Positions 54,479-62,251 of a stretch of 64,000 bases of DNA are shown piece by piece (position 1 is the stretch's first letter; each line of letters begins with the position of its first letter). Where the stretch lies: NCBI RefSeq assembly GCF_947489565.1, contig NZ_CANLEA010000005.1, positions 296,138 to 360,137 on the forward strand, in the 5' to 3' direction. Made by a program: the position numbers and the translations under genes. This DNA is from an uncultured Kordia sp. (GTDB lineage: Bacteria; Bacteroidota; Bacteroidia; Flavobacteriales; Flavobacteriaceae). The notes beneath the pieces were generated by a model that saw only the letters and a list, made by a program, of their open reading frames with translations, made no database searches and was not told the origin of the DNA.

Positions 54479-54501
54479 AAAGCGAGTCATTGACTCGCTT
54501 T
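54479..54501 (+). terminator. Terminator after the first peptide
   Basis: AAAGCGAGTC-ATT-GACTCGCTTT is a perfect 10-bp stem followed by a T-rich tail. Readthrough would be needed if the next peptides share the promoter. Confidence 0.85.
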
Positions 54502-54525
54502 ATTTATTACCTAACCTAAATTCCC

Positions 54526-54744
54526 ATGAAGAAAAAATTAGCAAAGCTTACATTGAATAAAAATGTTATTTCTAATCTTGATGAGATTGCAGGAGGAACT
54601 GCAAATGCTGACTCCAGATACGGATCAGCGTGTCAAGACCCTTGCGATACAAGAAAGGAAAGTTGTGTGCAAATTGTCTGTATAACACGATTTGATTATG
54701 GATTTCCATGTTCATGGATTATTTGTGCAACACCAGAAAAGTAA
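54526..54744 (+). CDS. GG-leader peptide, 72 aa, paralogous core A
   Basis: The leader MKKKLAKLTLNKNVISNLDE, then IAGG, is followed by a core with six Cys. Its C-terminal part, C-I-T-R-F-D-Y-G-F-P-C-S-W-I-I-C, shares the pattern C-x-T-x-x-[DG]-[YF]-G-x-P-C-S-[WF] with the next peptide, so the two are recent paralogues. The pattern of aromatic, Gly and Cys suggests a conserved folded or modified motif. Confidence 0.76.
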   Translation: MKKKLAKLTLNKNVISNLDEIAGGTANADSRYGSACQDPCDTRKESCVQIVCITRFDYGFPCSWIICATPEK

Positions 54745-54824
54745 CGATCAAGGAATTGTATGTATTACCAGAAGTATATTAAAAACTTCTTATCAAAAAT
54801 TCACATGTAATCTCACAAAATAGG

Positions 54825-55022
54825 ATGAAAAAACAATTATCAAAAAAGTTAGTACTTCACAAAAACACGATTCATAATTTAAATACTATCACAGGAGGAA
54901 ATAATGATATCATCGCTGTTTCTAAAAAAGTAAGATGTGTGAGTGCAGGTCCGGTAATCTGTCAAACGGAACTTGGGTTCGGACATCCATGTTCGTTTGA
55001 AATTTGTATATACATATTTTAA
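54825..55022 (+). CDS. GG-leader peptide, 65 aa, paralogous core B
   Basis: The leader MKKQLSKKLVLHKNTIHNLN, then TITGG, is followed by a core ending C-Q-T-E-L-G-F-G-H-P-C-S-F-E-I-C and a short hydrophobic tail. It shares the core motif of the preceding peptide. The leader lies 80 bp after the previous stop with no clear terminator between, so co-transcription is likely. Confidence 0.74.
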   Translation: MKKQLSKKLVLHKNTIHNLNTITGGNNDIIAVSKKVRCVSAGPVICQTELGFGHPCSFEICIYIF

Positions 55023-55121
55023 TTCCTCACAACAAATACGATATACGTAAGCATAAAAGCCAAATAAGATATTTTCTTCATTTCAATAGTCTAAAAGTAC
55101 ATAAAACAAGGGCTTAACTAT

Positions 55122-55150
55122 TCGTCACAAAAAGTAATCATTCATCACAA
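55122..55150. promoter_or_regulatory. Paired TCRTCACAA boxes, 20 bp apart (candidate LytTR site)
   Basis: TCGTCACAA at 55122 and TCATCACAA at 55142, about 122 bp before the next peptide start, a distance like that of the pair at 54053. The T-rich stretch after the boxes is also alike. Confidence 0.7.
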
Positions 55151-55272
55151 TCTTTTTTTGATGCCTTAAAAACGGATTAAATTGATGTCAAGTTTTTGAA
55201 ATCATTTAAAATGTAATTGATTCCAAAAACGAGAAAACTTAATCAGTAATAACAATCAAATTCTTTAATGTC

Positions 55273-55449
55273 ATGAAGAAAAAAAACCTTAAAAAGTTAT
55301 CGCTTAGTAAAGATGCCATCTCAAATTTAGATGCGATCAAAGCAGGAGCGGGAGCACAACCAGTAGATTCGCTTAGAAGAAGTTGCGATCCTAAAATTCT
55401 ATGTTTTACCGAATATGGATATGCATGGTTTTGTGCATGGAACAGTTAA
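55273..55449 (+). CDS. Leader peptide, 58 aa, paralogous core C without double Gly
   Basis: The leader MKKKNLKKLSLSKDAISNLD, then AIKAGAG, lacks a true GG; the cleavage site may be AG. The core reads R-R-S-C-D-P-K-I-L-C-F-T-E-Y-G-Y-A-W-F-C-A-W and resembles its two upstream paralogues (C-x-T-E-x-G-[YF]-[GA]-x-x-C-[SA]-[WF]). The core has three Cys and two Trp. The gene is short but its leader and operator-like upstream repeats support it. Confidence 0.72.
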   Translation: MKKKNLKKLSLSKDAISNLDAIKAGAGAQPVDSLRRSCDPKILCFTEYGYAWFCAWNS

Positions 55450-55484
55450 ACCTAAAATGAGTTAATTATTTAAATTTTATAATT

Positions 55485-55706
55485 ATGAAAAAAAAGAAAA
55501 TCAACAAACTATCTTTAAACAAAAGCGCTGTCTCAAAACTAGATCAAATTAGTGGAGGAGTACAAGCAAATCCAGTAGCAGCAACAAACCCACTTTCAGG
55601 TTGTCCAGTATGTCCTTTACCAAAAGTAACCGACAATACATGTCCTACAGAATGTTTTGCAACCTGTTTTTGGACTTGCAGACGTACATGCTTCCCTTGT
55701 TGGTAA
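55485..55706 (+). CDS. GG-leader peptide, 73 aa, eight-Cys core
   Basis: The leader MKKKKINKLSLNKSAVSKLD, then QISGG, is followed by an Ala/Pro/Asn spacer and a Cys array: GCPVC, then NTC-PTEC-FATC-FWTC-RRTC-FPC at steps of mostly four residues. A C-x3 ladder with Thr before several Cys is striking and could chelate metal, crosslink or be enzymatically modified. It lies 35 bp after the preceding peptide and ends at a UUCG terminator. Confidence 0.78.
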   Translation: MKKKKINKLSLNKSAVSKLDQISGGVQANPVAATNPLSGCPVCPLPKVTDNTCPTECFATCFWTCRRTCFPCW

Positions 55707-55730
55707 GCTTTACCAATGTAAATACAATAC

Positions 55731-55756
55731 AAGCGAACTTCGGTTCGCTTTTTTTA
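55731..55756 (+). terminator. Terminator with UUCG tetraloop
   Basis: AAGCGAAC-TTCG-GTTCGCTT followed by a run of T. The stem-loop is the same 20 bp as that after the minus-strand peptide at 48672. Confidence 0.9.
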
Positions 55757-55874
55757 TGGGCAATCATTTTGGTGAGAATCCAAAAGTGAAGCACGTCTAA
55801 TAATCTAGAAATCTAAAACCAAACATTCCAAACAAAATTCCTATATTGAAACTCCAACCAAAACACACACAACA

Positions 55875-57011
55875 TTGAAAAAAATTAGCTACTTTTTGAT
55901 GCTTTGTATTTTTATACAATGTCAGCCTAAAGAAACCAAAAAAGAAACACCAAAAACTTCAAAAACAAGCGAAACCATTACAGTTTCAAACAAAATATCA
56001 ACCTTATCTCTAGCAGAAGCCAATCGTTTGGCAGCATTGCCATTGCATTGTATGCAGGAAGAATATCCTAATAAACTCAATCAAACTATTGGTAGTGAAG
56101 AAGACTTGCAATCACCAAAAGTATTGCATCCAGCATTTTATGGATGTTTTGATTGGCATTCTTCTGTGCACGGACATTGGTCGTTGGTGAGTTTGCTAAA
56201 ACAATTTCCAAACTTGGAAAACAGTGCAGAAATCAGAGAAAAATTAGCCGAAAACATCTCCAAAGAAAACATCGAAATTGAGATTCTATATTTCAAAGGA
56301 AAATACAATAAGTCGTTCGAGCGTACATATGGCTGGGCTTGGTTGTTAAAACTCGCAGAAGAATTGCATACATGGAACGATCCGTTAGCGCGCGAATTAG
56401 AAACAAATTTGCAACCGTTAACGGATATCATTGTACAAGGATATATAGACTTTTTGCCAAAACTCAATTACCCAATTAGAGTAGGAGAGCACACGAATAC
56501 AGCGTTTGGACTAACGTTTGCTTACGATTATGCCAAAACGGTTGATCATGCAGCATTAAAAAGGCTCATAGAACAAAGAGCAAAGGACTTTTACATGAAA
56601 GATGAAAACTGTCCAATATCGTGGGAACCTAGCGGATTTGACTTCTTATCGCCATGTCTGGAAGAAGCAGATATCATGCGAAGAGTTTTAGGAAAAGAGG
56701 AATTCAAAACTTGGTTGAGTGCATTTTTACCACAGTTGGCTGACAAAGATTTTCAATTGGCACAAGGAAAAGTATCCGATCGTACCGATGGAAAATTGGT
56801 GCATTTAGATGGTGTCAATTTCAGCAGAGCATGGTGTTTGTACGGAATTGCCAATGAATTTCCAGAATATGCGCATCTTAAAAATATAGCCAATCAACAT
56901 ATCAATTATTCATTACCAAGCATCGTAGACGATAACTATGAAGGAACACATTGGTTAGGTTCATTCGCTATTTATGCCTTAAATACAGCAGCCAATGTTC
57001 AAATGGATTAA
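55875..57011 (+). CDS. DUF2891-family lipoprotein
   Basis: 378 residues from a TTG start that gives a lipoprotein signal (LMLCIFIQC, Cys16). The mature part matches the DUF2891 family: LHPAFYGCFDWHSSVHGHW near 80, AYGWAW-type and GEHTNTAFGL blocks, and SPCLEEADIM near 260. The His/Trp-rich, helical arrangement suggests an alpha/alpha toroid hydrolase- or epimerase-like fold, but no activity is established to my knowledge. It overlaps the transporter gene by 17 bp and heads the 5-oxoprolinase operon, so its substrate may relate to pyroglutamyl compounds. Confidence 0.85.
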   Translation: MKKISYFLMLCIFIQCQPKETKKETPKTSKTSETITVSNKISTLSLAEANRLAALPLHCMQEEYPNKLNQTIGSEEDLQSPKVLHPAFYGCFDWHSSVHGHWSLVSLLKQFPNLENSAEIREKLAENISKENIEIEILYFKGKYNKSFERTYGWAWLLKLAEELHTWNDPLARELETNLQPLTDIIVQGYIDFLPKLNYPIRVGEHTNTAFGLTFAYDYAKTVDHAALKRLIEQRAKDFYMKDENCPISWEPSGFDFLSPCLEEADIMRRVLGKEEFKTWLSAFLPQLADKDFQLAQGKVSDRTDGKLVHLDGVNFSRAWCLYGIANEFPEYAHLKNIANQHINYSLPSIVDDNYEGTHWLGSFAIYALNTAANVQMD

Positions 57012-58185
57012 AAATATAGGACCCGGAACGCTTGTTGCGGCAGCATTTATAGGACCAGGAACGGTGACACTCTGTACAAAAGCTGGTGTACAATTTGGCT
57101 ACGGTTTATTGTGGGCAATGTTACTATCAATCATTGCAACGATTGTATTGCAAGAAATGGCAGCACGTACCGGAATCATTACACAAAAAGGATTGGCGGA
57201 AGTCATTAAAGAACAAATAACAAGTCCGCTATTACGAAATCTAGCTGTTTTCTTAATCTTAGGAGCTATTGTTGTTGGAAATGCGGCATACGAGGCAGGA
57301 AACATCTCTGGCGCTTCTTTGGGAATGCGAGTCTTTGGAGAAGAATACGCAGTATTGTATCCAATTCTCATAGGCGTTATCGCTTTTGCAGTACTTTTTA
57401 TAGGAAATTACAAAGTACTAGAACGTAGTTTGGTAACGTTAGTATTATTAATGAGTATCTCCTTTTTAATCACGGCGATTTTAACAAAACCAGATCTCAT
57501 AGGAATGTTACAAGGAACATTTGTGCCAAAAATTCCAGAAGACAGTATTATCATTGTCATTGGATTAATAGGAACAACTGTAGTGCCGTACAATCTCTTC
57601 TTGCATGCGTCTTTAGTCAAAGAAAAATGGAAAACAAAAGAAGATTTATCTGTCGCTAGAAAAGACACGATGATATCTATTGTTTTAGGAGGAATTGTTT
57701 CAATGGCCATCATCGTAGCAGCAACTTCAATAACAGGAGGAAACATAGACAATGCTTTTGACTTGGCAAAAGGATTAGAACCTTTATATGGCGAATATGC
57801 TAAATATCTATTGGGAATTGGCTTATTTGCAGCAGGAATCACGTCTGCAATTACCGCACCTTTAGCAGCAGCTTATGTTGCGAAAAGTTGTTTTGGATGG
57901 AACGCTTCCTTAAAAGATACACGTTTTCGTATAGTTTGGGGAATTATTTTAGTATTAGGAGTCGTATTCTCTTCATTAAACTTTAGTTCTGTAGAAGTCA
58001 TCACGTTTGCGCAAGTAACAAATGCATTGCTACTGCCTATCATTGCAATCTTTTTAGTGTGGGTTGTCAATAAATCCAATGTTTTGGGAAGCTACAAGAA
58101 TACATTATTTCAAAACATTCTAGCCATCTGTATTATTTTGATTGCTATCATTCTAGGAATCAAAGGGATTTATACTGTATTTTAG
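56995..58185 (+). CDS. NRAMP-family transporter lacking the metal-binding motifs
   Basis: 396 residues with about 11 membrane helices and the NRAMP fold. The TM1 motif DPGN is replaced by GPGT (20-23), and the TM6 MPHN-type motif by VPYN (197-200). The Asp, Asn, Met and His that bind Mn2+/Fe2+ are therefore gone, so metal transport is doubtful. Next to pxp genes it resembles B. subtilis YcsG, an NRAMP-like protein encoded beside ycsF, kipI and kipA. Uptake of 5-oxoproline or a related organic substrate is a reasonable inference. Its end lies 39 bp before pxpAB. Confidence 0.88.
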   Translation: MFKWIKNIGPGTLVAAAFIGPGTVTLCTKAGVQFGYGLLWAMLLSIIATIVLQEMAARTGIITQKGLAEVIKEQITSPLLRNLAVFLILGAIVVGNAAYEAGNISGASLGMRVFGEEYAVLYPILIGVIAFAVLFIGNYKVLERSLVTLVLLMSISFLITAILTKPDLIGMLQGTFVPKIPEDSIIIVIGLIGTTVVPYNLFLHASLVKEKWKTKEDLSVARKDTMISIVLGGIVSMAIIVAATSITGGNIDNAFDLAKGLEPLYGEYAKYLLGIGLFAAGITSAITAPLAAAYVAKSCFGWNASLKDTRFRIVWGIILVLGVVFSSLNFSSVEVITFAQVTNALLLPIIAIFLVWVVNKSNVLGSYKNTLFQNILAICIILIAIILGIKGIYTVF

Positions 58186-58224
58186 AATAAAAAGCGAAGC
58201 GACCCAAAACCCAAAACCCAAAAA

Positions 58225-59679
58225 ATGATACATATCAACTGTGATGTCGGAGAAGGTGTTGGCAATGAAGAATTACTTATGCCGTACATCAATGCATGCA
58301 ATATTGCTTGTGGAGGACATGCAGGAGATGATGAAACGATGGGAGAAGTTGTCTTATTAGCCAAAAAGTATCAAGTAGAAATTGGCGCACATCCTTCATA
58401 TCCTGATCGTGAAAATTTTGGACGTATTTCTATACATATGGCTTCCGCCGAATTCATCAAAACGATTCAAAATCAAATAGGAAATCTAGAAGAAATTGTT
58501 GCTTTTCATGCTGCAAAAATTGTACATATAAAACCACATGGAGCACTGTATAATGATGTAGCAAAAAGTGAAGAAAGAGCACAACTTTTTCTCAAAGCAA
58601 TTTCAAAATATAAAGACAAATACAAGCTCTATGTTCCGTATAATTCTGTGATTGAAACCTTGGCTTTAGAACAAAATTTCGAAGTCATATATGAAGCGTT
58701 TGCAGATCGAAATTACAATGATGATTTGACCTTAGTTTCACGTAAAAAAGATGATGCTGTTTTAACCGAAATAGGAGCGATAATTCCACATGTTTCTTTA
58801 TTAAAAAATGAACAAAAAGTATTGACGATTTCAAAACAAAAAATCACATTGAAATCAGATACATTTTGTGTGCATTCAGATACCTTAAATGCAATCAAAA
58901 TTGTACAACAATTATACACATATTTCAATAGTGAAAAGCAACACTCGAAACCAACATTTCCAACAATAAAAGCATATGGAAACACAGGAATATTACTTAC
59001 ATGGGAAGCAAAAATGACTTCAGAAGTACTGAAAAACGTGTTGGAATGTAAGGAAAAACTATTAAATTTTAATATTGAAGTGTTACTTGATATAATTCAA
59101 TCAAATAATTCATTATTAATAATTTATGATAATAATAAAATTGATTTTAAAACACTCCAACATTTGTTGGAACGATTGTTTTCGCTAAAATCTGACAAAA
59201 TACAGACTCCAACACAATTTTGTTGGGAAGTTCCTGTGTGTTATGATGCAACCTTTGGAATTGATCTAGAAGAAATCGCACAAAAAAACAAGCTTTCCAT
59301 TGCTGAAATTATCACGCTTCATACTGCTCCAAAATATCAAATTTTTTCGATCGGTTTTTTACCCGGTTTTTTGTATTTGGGAGGACTTGATAAACGCTTG
59401 CATATAGATCGAAAACCCACACCGCGATTGGAAGTCAAAAAAGGCGCCGTTGGCATTGGTGGAATGCAGACAGGAATCTATCCGAAATCGAGTCCTGGCG
59501 GATGGCAAATTTTAGGAAACTCTCCACTCAATTTTTTTGAAGTTTCAAATGAAAAACCATGTTTCGCAAAAGCAGGAGATTTTATAAAATTTGTATCAGT
59601 TTCTATCGAAGAATATCATCAAATATCTGAAGCCATTTCTAACGGAAATTACATCTTAAAATCCGCCGAAATATGTTAG
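58225..59679 (+). CDS. pxpAB: Fused 5-oxoprolinase subunits A and B (PxpA-PxpB)
   Basis: 484 residues. The N-terminal half (1-235) is a LamB/YcsF domain: INCDVGEG at 3-10, NIACGGHAGD near 27, GAHPSYPDRENFGR near 54. The C-terminal half (about 245-484) is a KipI/PxpB domain: FSIGFLPGFLYLGGLD near 373, followed by PRLEVKKGAVGIGGMQTGIY and SPGGWQILG. Usually these are separate genes. With PxpC they form the ATP-dependent bacterial 5-oxoprolinase that opens pyroglutamate to glutamate. The start codon ATG follows a CCCAAAA-rich spacer. It overlaps pxpC by 7 bp. Confidence 0.93.
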   Translation: MIHINCDVGEGVGNEELLMPYINACNIACGGHAGDDETMGEVVLLAKKYQVEIGAHPSYPDRENFGRISIHMASAEFIKTIQNQIGNLEEIVAFHAAKIVHIKPHGALYNDVAKSEERAQLFLKAISKYKDKYKLYVPYNSVIETLALEQNFEVIYEAFADRNYNDDLTLVSRKKDDAVLTEIGAIIPHVSLLKNEQKVLTISKQKITLKSDTFCVHSDTLNAIKIVQQLYTYFNSEKQHSKPTFPTIKAYGNTGILLTWEAKMTSEVLKNVLECKEKLLNFNIEVLLDIIQSNNSLLIIYDNNKIDFKTLQHLLERLFSLKSDKIQTPTQFCWEVPVCYDATFGIDLEEIAQKNKLSIAEIITLHTAPKYQIFSIGFLPGFLYLGGLDKRLHIDRKPTPRLEVKKGAVGIGGMQTGIYPKSSPGGWQILGNSPLNFFEVSNEKPCFAKAGDFIKFVSVSIEEYHQISEAISNGNYILKSAEIC

Positions 59680-60521
59680 AAATTTTACATAGCGGATTGT
59701 ATACTTCAGTACAAGATTTGGGACGATTTCATTACCGAAATTATGGTGTTCCAGTGTCGGGAGTTATGGATGAATTTCATGCAAAATTGGCAAACATTAT
59801 ATTAGGAAATCATGAAAATGCTGCGGTTTTAGAAATGACATTGCAGGGAGCAAGCGTCAAATTTCATGCAAACACGCAAATTGTAGTTTGTGGCGCTAAT
59901 TTGTCTCCAAAGCTAAATGGAGCGCCTTTAAGAGCGAATCTAGCCGTAAATGTATCAATAGGTGATCAATTGGTTTTTGGTGCACGTAAATTTGGCGTTC
60001 GTACGTATCTGGCCGTAAAAAATGGTTTTCAAACAGAAATGGTGTTGAAGAGCAGAAGTTTTTATGACGGAATCACACAGAAATCAAGAGTTTCCAAAGG
60101 AGATTTTATTCCGTATACTTCATTTTTAGACAAAGACACTTCGCATACAAAGGTCGGATTTCAACCAATACTATTCAATAGCAAAGAAATAAGTGTTTTC
60201 AAAGGCCCAGAATTTGATTTCTTATCAAAAGAACAACAAGAAAAGTTATTCAATACCACATTTTCAGTTGGATTGAACAATAGAATGGCATATCAGTTAG
60301 AAGAAACAATAGAAAATGAATGTCCATCAATCATCACTTCGGCAGTATTACCAGGAACTATTCAGCTTACACCATCGGGAAAGTTAATTGTATTGATGAA
60401 AGATTGTCAAACCACAGGCGGTTATCCAAGAATTTTACAATTAGATCAACAAAGTATCATTAAACTAGCGCAAAAGCATACGCGAGATCTGATACAGTTT
60501 AAGAAGCTCTCAATTTCGTAA
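59673..60521 (+). CDS. pxpC: 5-oxoprolinase subunit C (PxpC/KipA-like)
   Basis: 282 residues of the biotin-dependent carboxyltransferase-like KipA family. SVQDLGRFHYRNYGVPVSG near 11 and NHENAAVLEMTL near 47 are family blocks, and GTIQLTPSGKLIVLMKDCQTTGGYPRI lies near the end. It completes the PxpABC complex. The 7-bp overlap with pxpAB shows translational coupling. Its last 23 bp overlap a convergent small gene. Confidence 0.93.
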   Translation: MLEILHSGLYTSVQDLGRFHYRNYGVPVSGVMDEFHAKLANIILGNHENAAVLEMTLQGASVKFHANTQIVVCGANLSPKLNGAPLRANLAVNVSIGDQLVFGARKFGVRTYLAVKNGFQTEMVLKSRSFYDGITQKSRVSKGDFIPYTSFLDKDTSHTKVGFQPILFNSKEISVFKGPEFDFLSKEQQEKLFNTTFSVGLNNRMAYQLEETIENECPSIITSAVLPGTIQLTPSGKLIVLMKDCQTTGGYPRILQLDQQSIIKLAQKHTRDLIQFKKLSIS

Positions 60522-60756
60522 TATCGATCTCATCAGAAAGTAATTGCATGGCATCTTCTTCGGTTAATTTACCAAGAATATCCTGTGTTCCTTTTTTAAA
60601 ACCGTCATGGTTTAAAAACAAGCGCCACAATGCACGAATAAACTCTGTGTAATCCAAGCCATCATTCCATTGAATAAACTTTTCAGTGAATGCTTTATCA
60701 ATATGTGATTGAATAATAATTCGTGAAGCATTAATATTTCTGTCTATGGAGGTCAT
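60499..60756 (-). CDS. Hypothetical 85-aa protein
   Basis: A soluble, helical protein (IQSHIDKAFTEKFIQWNDGL, LTEEDAMQLLSDEIDITKL). No family recognised. It lies on the opposite strand, tail-to-tail with pxpC and overlapping it by 23 bp. Normal amino-acid composition and a clean frame through intergenic DNA support a real gene; no partner suggests its job. Confidence 0.65.
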   Translation of the reverse strand: MTSIDRNINASRIIIQSHIDKAFTEKFIQWNDGLDYTEFIRALWRLFLNHDGFKKGTQDILGKLTEEDAMQLLSDEIDITKLRAS

Positions 60757-60837
60757 TATATGGGTAAATCTATTATTTATTGCAAAGCGAATTTAACTCG
60801 TTAAATAATAGCTCACAAGAGGAAAGAACCTTTAATG

Positions 60838-60857
60838 AAAGGGGATTTTTCCCCTTT
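60838..60857. other. AAAGGGGA/TCCCCTTT hairpin
   Basis: Perfect 8-bp stem with a 4-T loop in the 258 bp between divergent genes. It lacks a clear T run on either side, so it may not be a terminator. Nothing else is seen in this gap. Confidence 0.4.
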
Positions 60858-61014
60858 TAAAAAGGAAAAGTCCTGAGATTTTTATAGTGTTTTTCAGTTA
60901 AAAATCTAATTATCAGTTTTTTAACTTGTAGTCTTGAAAATAGAGGTAGAATCAAATTTTTAATTGTAATACTTTATAAATAACTTCGAGGCAATAATCA
61001 ATAATATTAGAAGT

Positions 61015-61410
61015 ATGAGTGACTACAAAACCCCTAATGAAAAACTTATTACTAATGAACAAGCGTTAGAATTGAATGAATGCTATAAAGCGAAGCAACA
61101 AGATGGATTTGGTGCGGAAAATGATAGCAATTTTTCTTGTTCAAGTTGGTATTCGCTTGAAGACTTGGAAGGTTACATTAATTATGTAAAAGAGCAAGCG
61201 CAAGCGCAAAGAGTAAATGTTGATGGAATTCGATTCTATTTTGGTGTATACCCAGAATCGACCAGAGACAAATCGAAAGCTGGACAAAACACATTATTTA
61301 TGTGTCCAACAAGTCCATCCTTTGAAAATTGCAGTAAAGACGTTACCGGAATTTCAGCAATGAACTACGGTGATAATGGAAATCCTCCACAAAACGATTA
61401 CGGAGAATAA
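61015..61410 (+). CDS. Hypothetical 131-aa protein
   Basis: Acidic soluble protein with a Tyr/Asp/Asn-rich end (MNYGDNGNPPQNDYGE). The block VDGIRFYFGVYPESTRDKSK and the FMCPTSPS segment resemble conserved hypothetical proteins of flavobacteria, but no function can be named. It starts an apparent operon with a membrane protein 14 bp on and, further, a two-component pair. Confidence 0.75.
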   Translation: MSDYKTPNEKLITNEQALELNECYKAKQQDGFGAENDSNFSCSSWYSLEDLEGYINYVKEQAQAQRVNVDGIRFYFGVYPESTRDKSKAGQNTLFMCPTSPSFENCSKDVTGISAMNYGDNGNPPQNDYGE

Positions 61411-61423
61411 CATTTTAGATTAA

Positions 61424-62074
61424 ATGGGAGATATAAGATTCCTTTCAAAATATTTGGCTTTAGTCGTATTAATTTATGGATTATATAATTACAAAAATTA
61501 TTCAAAGTCTAAAGCCAAATATTTTATTTTTTTCATATTATTTGCTGTAGTCACAGAATTTTTTGGCTCAGTATTTTATAAGTTGTTCAATCATGTAAAC
61601 TTTGTTGTATACAATGTGTTTACAATTGTCCAGCTTACCTTATTTTTATGGTGGTATCAATTAATCCTCAATTCCAAACGGAGGAAAAACATATTAAGGC
61701 TTTGCATGATCATATATTTGATATTTGCTATATGTAATTGCTTTATTTGGGAAAATATACTAGTTGCAAATCAAATTTATACATTTATTCTAGGAGTTTT
61801 GTTCGTTATTGTAGCGATAAGCTTCTATTTTATAGAGTCTTTCAATAAAGAAACTATATTGAACATAACAGATTCTATTTATTTCTGGTTCAGTTTAGGT
61901 GTATTACTTTTTTATGGAACCTTTATGCCTTTTATGATTTCTGTAAAGTTATTTTTAGTCGGTGGACAAAGTGTTTTAGGAATTGTAACATTTATACTGA
62001 ATATTATTATGTATTTGTGTTTTGCAATTGGATTTTATAAATCGAGGAATAAAAATAACGTGGAAGTATTCTAA
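61424..62074 (+). CDS. Multi-pass membrane protein, unknown function
   Basis: 216 residues with about six or seven hydrophobic helices (for example YFIFFILFAVVTEFFGSVFY, IYTFILGVLFVIVAISFYFI, FILNIIMYLCFAIGFYKS). No catalytic motif seen. This type of 7-helix protein is often encoded just before NarL-type kinases in flavobacteria. A sensory or accessory role for the downstream kinase is inferred from position only. Confidence 0.78.
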   Translation: MGDIRFLSKYLALVVLIYGLYNYKNYSKSKAKYFIFFILFAVVTEFFGSVFYKLFNHVNFVVYNVFTIVQLTLFLWWYQLILNSKRRKNILRLCMIIYLIFAICNCFIWENILVANQIYTFILGVLFVIVAISFYFIESFNKETILNITDSIYFWFSLGVLLFYGTFMPFMISVKLFLVGGQSVLGIVTFILNIIMYLCFAIGFYKSRNKNNVEVF

Positions 62075-62076
62075 TC

Positions 62077-62226
62077 ATGACAGCAGAGGAAATACGTACA
62101 TTGGCTTTTATTTGCGCTTCAACGATTTTTCTTGTAGGAATAATAGTAGTGCTTACTTTAGTGTTTTTGCATAGAAAAAAGAAGAAATTTATTGATTTAG
62201 AGGCAAATTTGAAGACATTTCCTTAA
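62077..62226 (+). CDS. Small single-pass membrane protein, 49 aa
   Basis: M-T-A-E-E-I-R, then one membrane helix (LAFICASTIFLVGIIVVLTL) and a basic tail (HRKKKKF). It starts 2 bp after the preceding stop and ends 25 bp before the kinase gene, whose own N-terminus has a similar build (short N-terminus, helix, FFQKRKLKF). It may be a truncated paralogue of the kinase's membrane anchor or an accessory subunit. Confidence 0.65.
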   Translation: MTAEEIRTLAFICASTIFLVGIIVVLTLVFLHRKKKKFIDLEANLKTFP

Positions 62227-62251
62227 AAATGATATTATTTGAAGAAATCTT

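Noticed and set aside
56995..58185. MntH-type manganese importer
   Set aside because: The DPGN and Met/His metal-binding motifs are absent.
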